DNA from: Bacteroidales bacterium
Lineage (GTDB): Bacteria; Bacteroidota; Bacteroidia; Bacteroidales; F082
Length of the DNA: 36,318 nt
Direction: 5' to 3'
Assembly (NCBI GenBank): GCA_017651645.1
Contig: JAGCCO010000036.1
Coordinates: 1-36,318 of the forward strand
The notes beneath the pieces were generated by a model. It ran no database searches. It saw only the letters and a list, made by a program, of their open reading frames with translations, and was not told where the DNA came from. Numbering within the stretch: the stretch's first letter is position 1; each line of letters starts with the position of its first letter. Of the stretch, positions 22,711 through 32,700 are shown in pieces. The position numbers were made by a program, and so were the translations under genes.

Positions 22711-22778
22711 GGTTTTAGAAGGCATGTCATCCCAACGCTGGCAAGTGGGCAAGCATGGGATCTATGGCTTCTAAAACC
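22711..22778. repeat. Palindromic element, copy B1 (GGTTTTAGAAG ... CTTCTAAAACC)
   Basis: Perfect 11-bp outer arms enclose the family core: GGCATGTCATCCCAACG on one side and GGGATCTATGGC on the other. It starts 3 bp after the kinase stop codon, so the hairpin would sit at the mRNA 3' end. Confidence 0.8.
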
Positions 22779-22785
22779 GTCAAAA

Positions 22786-22858
22786 GAAAATTCCGCCTCA
22801 CATAGATTCCCTGCGACACACAAGGCCATGCAGGAATGACATGTAAGGCGGAATTTTC
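22786..22858. repeat. Palindromic element, copy B2 (GAAAATTCCGCC ... GGCGGAATTTTC)
   Basis: Perfect 12-bp outer arms enclose CATAGATTCCCTGC and GCAGGAATGACATG, the same core as copies A and B1 in the other orientation, but with a different outer stem. It ends at the stop codon of the DUF59 gene, 7 bp after copy B1. Confidence 0.8.
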
Positions 22859-23216
22859 AATACAAAAAGTCTGCCGCAGTAAAGCTGCCGAAATCCCCAT
22901 CCAAGCCCAAATCAGCCTTGGCTTCATCGGAGAGCATGTCGATGCTCCAAACGGGGTCGAAGGTAAGCTCCACATCGACGCTTTTCACGCCCATGATGGC
23001 CTGTACACGCTGTTTTACCTCGGCGGGAAGCACCTCGGCCACAGGACAATTGGGTGCTGTCACCGTCATCACAATCTTCACGTTGCCCTCTTCATCGACT
23101 TCCACACCATAAATCAGGTGCAATGTCCAAATGTCGACAGGAATCTCAGGGTCGTAAATGGTCTTCAGGACCGAAATAACCGTCTCTTTCAAGGTGTTGT
23201 TTTCTTCTTGTGTCAT
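22857..23216 (-). CDS. DUF59/MIP18-family Fe-S assembly protein (SufT/PaaD-like)
   Basis: A 119-residue single-domain DUF59 (MIP18) protein, a family that helps mature Fe-S proteins. Key segments are the IYDPEIPVDIWTLHLIYGVEVDEEG strand-loop and the MTVTAPNCPVAEVLPAEV loop with the conserved Cys (APNCP). The usual DPEIPV-N-I-x-x-LGLIY is changed to DPEIPVDIWTLHLIY, a variation found in Bacteroidota homologs. A tail of about 20 residues (SDEAKADLGLDGDFGSFTAADFLY) is added. It overlaps sufE by 4 bp (ATGA), so both are translated from one mRNA and likely act together in cluster assembly or transfer. Its stop codon overlaps the end of palindromic element B2. Confidence 0.88.
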   Translation of the reverse strand: MTQEENNTLKETVISVLKTIYDPEIPVDIWTLHLIYGVEVDEEGNVKIVMTVTAPNCPVAEVLPAEVKQRVQAIMGVKSVDVELTFDPVWSIDMLSDEAKADLGLDGDFGSFTAADFLY

Positions 23217-23641
23217 GCTTGTCCCTCCTTCAATTTAAATGCCTCTGCATAAAGCAGCATCTGTTTCAGCATAGCCAAGAGACCATTGGAACGTGTGGGC
23301 GACAAATGCTCCTTAAGCCCGATTTCGTCCAAAAACGAAAGGTCGGCGGCAAGAATATCTTCTGGGGTTTGGCCTGAGAACACCTTTATTAAGAGATTGA
23401 CGATGCCTTTGGTGATGACAGCATCGCTGTCGGCGCTGTAGTACACTTTGCCGTCCTTCAGTTCGGCATTAAGCCACACACGCGACTGGCATCCATTGAT
23501 GAGATGTGCCTCGTCACGGTATTTTTCATCAATGATGGGGCATTCCTTTCCCATCTCTATCAGCATGGCGTAGCGGTCCATCCAGTCGTCAAACATGGAG
23601 AAATCCTCTACGATGCTGTCTTGTATTTCCTTGATTGTCAT
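23213..23641 (-). CDS. sufE: SufE-family cysteine desulfurase activator
   Basis: A 142-residue SufE protein, which accepts persulfide sulfur from the cysteine desulfurase SufS and stimulates it. Start at ATG 23641 (MTIKEIQDSIVEDFSMFDDW) gives the normal length; the frame extends upstream but crosses the promoter. The acceptor Cys51 lies in LINGCQSRVW, at the same number as in E. coli SufE. The C-terminal PTRSNGLLAMLKQML helix region is also typical. No sufBCDS genes are present. It is the first gene of a two-gene operon with the DUF59 gene. Confidence 0.93.
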   Translation of the reverse strand: MTIKEIQDSIVEDFSMFDDWMDRYAMLIEMGKECPIIDEKYRDEAHLINGCQSRVWLNAELKDGKVYYSADSDAVITKGIVNLLIKVFSGQTPEDILAADLSFLDEIGLKEHLSPTRSNGLLAMLKQMLLYAEAFKLKEGQA

Positions 23642-23690
23642 AATATCCGTATTCTGTTTCGCAGTTTTTTTATCGACAAAAATCGTACCG

Positions 23691-23720
23691 CAAAAATACA
23701 AAAAAGAAAGGCAACCCAAA
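23691..23720 (-). promoter_or_regulatory. Promoter of the sufE-DUF59 operon
   Basis: On the minus strand TTTG (complement 23717-23720), 18 bp, then TATTTTTG (complement 23691-23698). The -33 box lies inside the terminator hairpin of the upstream adhesin gene, so the two signals overlap. Confidence 0.65.
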
Positions 23721-23733
23721 CGGATTGCCTTTC
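23706..23733 (-). terminator. Terminator of the giant adhesin gene
   Basis: On the minus strand GAAAGGCAA / TTGCCTTTC forms a 9-bp stem around TCCGTTTGGG, followed by TTTTTT. A hairpin with a nearly identical stem and loop layout ends the neighbouring adhesin gene at 33962-33995. Confidence 0.8.
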
Positions 23734-23747
23734 CAATTTTTGTCGGT

Positions 23748-23788
23748 CGGTTGTAGAGACGCAAGATATTGCATCTCTACATCAACCG
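23748..23788. repeat. GTAGAGAC palindromic repeat, copy 2
   Basis: Core arms GTAGAGACGCAA / TTGCATCTCTAC (23753-23780, one mismatch) are flanked by CGGTT / AACCG. It sits between the adhesin stop codon and its terminator, as copy 3 does in the neighbouring adhesin gene. Confidence 0.8.
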
Positions 23789-23796
23789 ATTGTCAT

Positions 23797-26700
23797 TTAC
23801 TGCATGACAGTGACGCGCTTGACGGTCACACCTTCCTCGGTGTAGACACGCACCATGTACATGCCAGCGTTAAACTGACCCATGTTCAAGGTGTAAGTGT
23901 CAGCATTGAGTTCGGTGTCGAAGACCACCTGGCCAAGGATGCTCACCACAGTGATGTGGCTCATGCCGTTGGCTTCGATGGTGACGATGCCCTTAGTCGG
24001 GTTCGGGTAGAGAGCAACGTTGTCGCTGTTTTCATTCATGCCCGTGGTCTGGACGCTCACATAGTTCACATCCGGATTATCACCCGAAACGGCAGGCAAT
24101 GACTCGCAATCGCCATAGTCGGCAGTGACCTGGTAGTAGTAAGTACCAGCAGCCTCAGGCGTGTCGATGTACTCGTAGTAGGTCTGGCCAGCAACAGCGG
24201 CAACTTCAGCAATCATAGTGTAGTTGTTGTTGTCGGTCGAACGATATACGTTGTACTTCACGATACCATCACGGTTCTTGGCGCCGTTGCTCAGCTCAAT
24301 GTCGTCGACATCGAGATAGAACATATCGCTGCAGTTGAAGTGACGCAGAGCGATGTAACGGCCTTCACCAGCATAGTCGCCCAAGTTAACAGTGTACTGA
24401 TACCAGTTGCCTTGAGCGCGGCCGCTGCGGCTTTCACCACCAGCCTTGCCTTCACCCTTGGCGGTCATTGTCCACTCTTGGACCATGCCGAAGTTGACAC
24501 CGTCGTCAGAGATGGCCACACCGAAGTGTTCAGCAGCATAGCTGGCATCCTGAGCGCAAGCCCAGAAGCTGAAGCTGGAGCCTTCGCAGAGGGTCACAGC
24601 AGGTGTCACGAGCCAGTTGTCAGGATAGAGGATACCAACATTGTTGTCGTAGCTCTGTGAGAACACAATACCAGTCGAGCCGTTGTGGCCACCGAAGCTG
24701 GTGTTGACAGCCCAGTTGTAACCGTCGCCATCAGCATCGATAGTGGTCCAGCCAGCAGGCATACTGCCATTGTCGAAGTTCTCGGTGAATTCGTCGCCTT
24801 CACAACCGCCAGGACCTGGGCCAGGATTCTCATCGCCCCACCAGATCTTGACTTGGTCGGTTTCGTTCAGAGCCTCACCGTAGATCGGAGCGCCAGGAGC
24901 GCAGGTGCCTTGTCCGCCTTCGCAAACCGGGCAGCCCATGGACCAACCGTAGTTGTGATCAGGAAGAACCATCTCACCAGGATAGATCGGACGGACGCAA
25001 TACTCGTGCTGACCGAACTCGTCAATATCGGTGTACTCACGATCATCCGGACCAGCAAAGGCGAGGTATTCGCCGTCTTGCGTGATCAAGAAGCCGATGA
25101 GGTCGACATTGGGCTGAGGAACGATACCGCAGTCGGTAGTGCCGCTACCACCAACCTTGCTGAAGTTGATGTTGCAAGCCTGGTTCGAGTAGTTGGTGAT
25201 GATGAGGATGTAGTACTCACCAGTCTGAGCGCTGGCAGGAATCATGCAGTGCTCGGTGGGTTGTGCAGAGTAGCTGCAGCTCACGACCTTGTCTGAAGTC
25301 AAGCCATTCGGGCAAGGTGAAGTCGGGTCATTAAACGGACCCCAGCAGCAGAAGTCGATGTCGACGCTAGGCGTGCTGTACATGTAAATGTCCATATCAC
25401 CAGGATCAGCCATCTTCATGTAGTACCAAGCCGGGTTAGGCGTGGTGTACAAGCAGTCGTAGTCAGGACCAGTTTCACCGCTACCAGCATTGACGCCAGC
25501 CGGGAACTCGTACATACCTTCGTCGGTGCAGAACGGATATGCGTCAGCGCAATGTGAGTTGTCACGTGCTTTGACGTAGATGTCCATCATCATCGAGTTG
25601 ACGATGTTCATCGGCAGAGCGTTCTTGTACTCGCGGGCGGCATCAGCAGCCTGATACTTATCCATGCGGGCGAAGCTGCTCATGGTCTGATCGATGAAGT
25701 CGACGAAGCTTTCCTTCAGACTGATATTGTCATCGGTGCTCACGATGAACATACCGTTCTCCTCGCTGTTGACCACTGTGAAGCGGTTGTCGTTAACGAG
25801 GTTGTAGAGGAAGTACACGCGGGCGTCGAAGTTAGCGATGTCGGCAATGTTGAACTCAAGCATGCCTTCATTCAACATGGCGAAGCTCACGTTCTCAGTG
25901 ATGGTTCTGATGCGAGGACCATTGCCAGAGATGGCAAGCGTACCGCCGTTGCTGGAGTTACCCTTATAGCTGATAGCCTTAGGCTCACCCTTAGCACCAG
26001 AGGCAACGTAAGCGCGGAGCATCCAAGTGTAGTCGAGGCCAAAGCTAGCAATGTCATCCCAAGTAGCACCATCGGTGCTAATCCAACGACCATTGACGTT
26101 GCCAGTGTTGTTGCAGCAAGAAGCCACATACTGACCGTTGTTATTGTTCATAACAATCCACAGGTTCTGGGTAGGATCGATAGTGACAGGCGAGGCAAAC
26201 TCCCATTCAACAAAGTCAGCGCTGCCAGTGCAGTTGTAGGCTTGCTGACCGAGCAAAGTAGCAGGAGCAGTGGTGCCGCCTTGGTAAACCAGAATGTTAC
26301 CAGAGTGGGCTTCATAGTCATACATGCTGACCTTGGTCACCATATTGCCTTCGTAGCTACCAGCGGGGAACATCACGCCCCAGTAGAAGGAACCACCAGA
26401 GGTCAAGCCGATTGCATCGACATTGACACCATTGTCATAATAGTACCATTCGCCGGCACCAGGTTGCGGGCCAGGACCAGGAGTACCACCACCATAGGGG
26501 TTGTAACCGTTTTCGAACACCCACTGGATGTGGTTACCTTGAGCGTTGACGTCGACAGTGACTTCATCGACAGGTCCCCAGTGATCGCAAGGTTCGTACT
26601 CCCATTCAACAGGTGTGCTCCAAGCGCTCATACCCGTGCTGTACACGCAAGCGACCTTGCAGAGGTAGTGCTCACCCTCGACGAGAGGAGCGTTGTAAGG

Positions 26701-29700
26701 CTCGTCGGTAGACAGCTGGCAGAACGGATGTACAGTGTTGTGGTTGAAGATCGGCACACCATCGATGCTGGTGCACATCACCTTATAGTACTCAAGGTGA
26801 CGGTCGCCGTCCTTGGCACCGCTGGTCAGTTCAATGTCGTCCAAGCACATGATGTACTGGTCGTAGCAGTTGAAGTGACGGAAGGCGATGTACTTCTGAC
26901 CAGCATAAGCGCTCAGGTCAACCGTGTAATGGTACCAGGTACCCAGTCTCAGGCCTTCGCCGTCACGTGAGGCGGCACCACCCATCATACCAGCCTTCTT
27001 ACCCGTCAGCGTCCACTCCTGAACCATAGTCCAGTCGCTCGTGCCGTTGTCGGACACGCAAACGCCGAAGTGGTCGGCAGGATAGCTAGCGTCGGTAGCG
27101 GCCACCCAGAAGCTGAGTTGTGAACCGGAAGCCAGGGTCACCTGAGGCGAAACGAGGTATTCGTCAGGATTCAAGGCACCCACACCGTTGATGTAGGAAC
27201 CACTGCAGATGGCATTCGTGCCACCATGGTACCAGTCGAGAGACATGCCAGCATAGTAAGTCCAAGTGGACGGGATATTGCTGGTCATGCACCAAGTCCA
27301 ACCATCGTTGTTGCCGTCGATGACATTCCAGCCTTCAGGCATACCAGCTTCGAAGTCAACGTCGAAGGTACTAGCATTGCCGCCAGGACCAGGAGTCGGG
27401 GCGATAGATTCGCCGTCCCACATGGCCCAACCTGTACGTGAAACGTAAACGTCGCCCACACCAAAGAGGATCTCGGTCATCACATAGCGGAGGTGCATTT
27501 CATTCACAAGGTTGTTCGGGTAGTCAATGAAGTTGACGCTATCCTCGATGGGCTCGTAGCCGTCCATTTCGACGGTCACCTTATAAGCACCACGACGGAA
27601 GCTGTCGAAGGCATAGAAGCCAGTCTCATCCAGAGTGATAGGAGCAATCGGGTAAGCCTGTTGCTCAGCATCATTGTAGTTCGTGAAGGTCACAACGGCA
27701 CCCTCTGGGCTGTCGGCGCTGTTAAGCAGCACGGTGACATCAGCAGCAGCAAGGTACATATCCTTGTCGAGGCAGTTCGACCAAACGGTCTCACTTTCAC
27801 GAGGCAGAGCCAGCTGGTTGAGGTTGTTGGTGTTAGGACCAGGATTCGGGCCAGGACCAGGACCAGGACCGCCAGCACCTTCTACGATGGTGATGTCGTC
27901 GACATTCAGGATGAACTCGTCGCTGCAGTTGAAGTGACGGATGGCCACATAACCATTGCCGCTATAGGCACTCAAGTCAACAGTGAACTGATACCAGTTG
28001 CCTTGGACACGGTTGTTGCCTTCACGGCCGAAGCTACGCACACCGCCTTCGCCTCCCTTGGCAGTCAGTGTCCACTCTTGGAGGGTGGTGAATGCCGAAG
28101 CGCTGGTGTTGCTTGTAGTGCTCACTGCCACACCGAAGTGCTCAGCAGCATAGCTGGCATCCTGGGCGCAGGCATAGAAGCTGATGCTGCCACCGAGAGC
28201 AATCTGAGGCGACACGAGGTAGTTGTCAGGATACAGGGCTTGTCCAGTACCATTGGCATAAGAACCAGAGATCACATAAGCCTCAGAACTATTATGACCA
28301 GTACCACTCAGGTTAACGCCGCTGTTGTGATAGATGCCAGGATTCGAGCTCGAAACCCAAACATTACCATCGCCGTCGGCGTCGATATTGGTCCAACCTT
28401 GCATGGTGTTGTCATCGAAGTCATAGGTCAAAGTGGCGCGGTTGATACTGATAGGTTCGCTCCAACTGATGGGGCCTTCAACCAATTCGCCGCGGTTGCC
28501 TTCATAGACCGAACCGACACCCCACTTGTAAACACCAGGAAGAACTTCCGGCCAGTTCACATCGATGTAGACCGTGTCAGGCACCCAAACGGTGGCCAGC
28601 AGCACTGTGTTAGCTTCAGTGTAAGGACCATCGTTATAGCAGTTGGTACGATACACTCTGTAGTGGTTCAGGCTACGGTTGTTGCCATTTCCAATGGCAG
28701 CACCCTTCTCAGCATTCGGGTTGGCGCAAATAGCATTGCTGCTGTTGTCACCCTTCACGAAGTTGCGGAGCTTGCTATTGATTGAGTTATCATTGATAGC
28801 AACATTCTCGACAATCTCGCTACGACCGCTGCGGTTGGTGAACCAATGTCTCATGGTCCAGGTGCCATAGGTCAGGTGCTCCCAACCATTGCCACCGTCC
28901 CACCATGTACCGAGGTCGTTCAGGTCGCCACAGCAACCGGCAGGCCAGCTGCTCACGGTCGTGTTGGCTGTCCAAACCACCCAAATTGGGTCATTGCCGC
29001 TCACATGGACAGGAGTCGTCAGATCCCAGTCAACCCAAGCGTTCTGGTTGCTCGGAACGTCAACGGTGATGGTGCTCACCATCGTACCAGCGGCGGGCTC
29101 ATTGCCACCTTCATAGATACGGCAGGTGTAGTTGCCACCCACAGCGCTGTACATGTTGTCGGAGAACAGAGAAACCTTGGTGATGTTCCAACCAGCATAG
29201 GTGTTGTGCAAGAAGCTGGCGGGATACTCGTAAGCCCAGCTCGGGGTCGTGGTCAGGTTGCTGCCGACAGCGTTGTTGAATTCGCTCTCGCAGTAGGTGT
29301 GCCAACCGGGCTGTGCGGGTGCAGGTTGTCTGTAGAAGGTGATGTAGTCGACATAGAAGCAGTCGTCGTTACTGTTGACGCTACCGTCCTTCGTGTATTG
29401 CCACATGAAAGTATGGTCACCAGCGGTGATGTCAAATGTCTTTTCACCCCAGCTGCCAGCACCAGTGTAGCTACCCTTCTGGACACCATCGATGTAGAAG
29501 TAACCGTAATCCCAGTTGCTTTCGCAGGAGATCTTACCGAAGAAGCTCATTTCACCGTCGGCGGGGATGTTCACCGTCACAGTCATGTTGCTGACGACAT
29601 TGTTGACGCCAGCGCCACCGCTCTTCATGCAGTAAGTGCCTTCATAAGGCTGATAAGTCGTGATGGTCCAAGGATAGGTGGGATCGATCTGCCAATCGAA

Positions 29701-32700
29701 CAGGCTGAAGTCGCCAGTCTCGAAGGGTTCGACAATCTCGCTACCAGGCAGACCGCAGCCCCAGTACACCTTCACATACGGGCTCTGAGGATCCAGGCTG
29801 TCGGGATAATACTCGGCAATGACTTGGCAGACGGGATCGAAGTTCTCATCGAGGATGTAGTCGATCGGGCTCGTCGTCTGGTCATAGTTAATGGCAATCG
29901 GGTTGCCCTGGACAGGAGCGTAGATGGTTTGGTAACCGTCCTTAGCAGCCTGACCGTCGTAGCTACCGGCATAGATGTGGCCAGTGTAGTAACCCTGGTT
30001 GTTCGTCGTGAAGTTATAGGTGTGGTTCACGTTGAACTCGTCAACACCTTGCATCGTCACGGTGGCACCAGCGATGCCAGTGGTGCCGTCTTGTTCATAA
30101 ACGTGACCGTTCACGTTGCCGTAGCCGGAGACCTTCACTGTGACAGGATCTGACGGGGCGCTTTCGCCTTCATCGTACACGGCAGTGACATAATAGGTGT
30201 AACCAGCCATGTTGTAGGCCAGAGGACCATCAGTGTAAGTGGCGTTGCCAATGTTGTTCACCTGAGTGCTGCCAATGAGAGCACCATCGCGATACACATT
30301 GTAGGTACGGAAGGTACGGTCGACAACAGCATTCCAGTTGAGGACGATGGTTTCGTCATCGAACACAGTGTAATCAACAGCGGTAAGGTTCTGCGGGATG
30401 TTGAGGTGGGTGGTGAAGCCCCAAACCGGGCTGCTCACGCCATCAGGGCAAGAACCATTGTTGTTGAATTCCACTCTCCAGAAGTAGTTGGTGTTGTTCC
30501 ACAGGTTACGAACCGTGAAGCTGTTGGCCAATCCAGTGGCGAAGCTGCCATCTTCAGGATACATGACCGTTTGCGGATGGTTGGGATCCGGATAGTAGGT
30601 CGTACCGAAAATGAGACGCCAACCGGTAGCATAGGCCGGGACGTTCCAACGCAGCGTGACGCTACCAGGCTCAACACCGTCTTCATTGTCAGCAGGAACC
30701 GGGCTGAAGGCAAAGCCCTCAACCTCCGGGCAAGGCATATTCTCAGCGTTGATCGTCACCTCGAAGTTAGGATCGGTTGAAGAAGCGACCAGGTAGTAGG
30801 TGCCAGCTTCAACAGGCATATCAGTGATGACAGGACCGAAGCTGTAGTCATACACAACAGGGATAGGTGTATTGCCACCACCACCAATGCCAGTAATAAC
30901 AATGTTATCTACAAAGAAGGCATCGCCAGTAGGATTCACTGTACCGTCCTTCTTGTATTCCCACTTGAAGGTGTGAGTACCGGCAGCAACAGGAGTGCTG
31001 AAGGTTTCCCAGACACCATGGGCACCATAGCGGAACTGCTGGACACCGTCAATGTAGAAGCGGCTGTTATCCCAATCATAGGTATCGGAAGAACCTTCTC
31101 CCATCGACAAGAGATCAAAGCTGATTGAACCATCAGCAGTCAACTCATAGGTGGCTTCAATACCAGAAGTTGAGCTGGCGACACCGCCATTACCGCTCTT
31201 CATGCAGAAGGAACCATTCTCAGTCACTACAGTCCAAGGATAAGTGGCATCGTTAGTCCAAGCAGCAGGAATCTGTTGGTCTTCGAAATTGATAGTGATG
31301 TCACGGTTGACAAGACGGCCACGCTCGCTCTTCATGATGATGTTAGCGCGGTTCGTCGAAGAGGTGTACATGCTGTAGGAAGTGGTCAAAGCATTGTAGA
31401 TCTCATAGTCGTCATAGTCATAGCTCATGGCTTGGAAGCCCGGGTTGTGGGTACGCCAGCTCACTGAGCCTTGCCAGCTACCATTGAGTCTCTGGCACAC
31501 AATCAGCACATTGCTGTGACCGTCCCATGAGAAGTTACCTTCGTTGAAGACGAATTCATTCCATTCACCAGCAACAGGAAGCACATTGGCACCTGTGTAG
31601 ACGAGGGTCATGCCACTGGTGATATGAGAAGTGGTTGGCAACTCTGCATCGCTCACATTGGCCATCCAGATGCTGATACCGTTCTGAGGCGTAGTGCAAG
31701 TGGTGGACGCAACATACCAGCTCAGGCTGGTCATCGGGGCGCTGGTCACACCGGCCTCGGTGAGTTCACTGGCGAGGAAGAGGTTCTCAGCAAGTGAGTA
31801 GTTCCACAAAGTATGGAAGGGGAAGTAGGTGGAAGTGGTGGTCGAGCTCTCGTCGCCAATCATAGCTTCGAAAGCACCGCCAGCAGCACCGCCGCCGGCA
31901 CCCACTTGAGGACCAGTGTAGTTATTGGTAGCCATAGGACCGCCTTCGCCATAGAAGTCTTCAGTGTAGATGGCAACCTTACCATCAGCACCAGCAGTGA
32001 CTTCAGCGTTCAGAATCTGGTCTTGGGCGAACACGAGTTTGTAAACGGCATCCAAGCCTTCCGGAATCTCCGGGAAAGGCAGTGTGTAGTCGTTGTGCAA
32101 AGTGATGTTGTGGGCCGAAGCAGGAACCTCCACGAAGGGGAACGTAGTAGCTTCTTCACATGCCAACTCCCAAACATCGGGCGTAGCGGGATCGTAAGGC
32201 TCAGCCACGATATCCCAAACACGGGCCGTGCGGCCACCGTAGATGGCCACCATTTGCCAAGCAGTGTTGTTGGAAGTGCCAGTGGTCAAAGCCACTTCAA
32301 CTTCCTCGTTGTGTGCCATGTTGAAAGGCAATTCAGGTTCCACAACCGTGAAGTATTCCTGAGGCGTGAAGTCAAGGTGAGTCACCGTGGTGGAAACACC
32401 TTCATTGCGCAGAGTAAAGCGGAAAGGCTCCATCCAGCAGCCGTTCGGGCGGGTGCCGACCACGACAGTCTCCACAACCTCCTCGTTCTGAATAGCAAAG
32501 AGCTGGTTGAGGTTTCCACCTCCACCGCCGCCGCCACCAACACCCTTAATGATGATGTTGGAACGATTCGTACTTGTGTACATGGTATTAGGAACTGTCA
32601 CATCATATGCACCAGAATCCTGGTATCTGTAGGACATGGCATTGAAACCGACAGAACCTGCCTGCCAGCTCACTGTGCTGTTCCAGCTACCATTGTTCCT

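Noticed and set aside
27493..30153. Two long plus-strand open frames (27493-28785 and 28846-30153)
   Set aside because: Both lie fully antisense to the giant adhesin gene, which has signal peptide, domains and sorting signal. The plus-strand products show only low-complexity T/V/H-rich composition.
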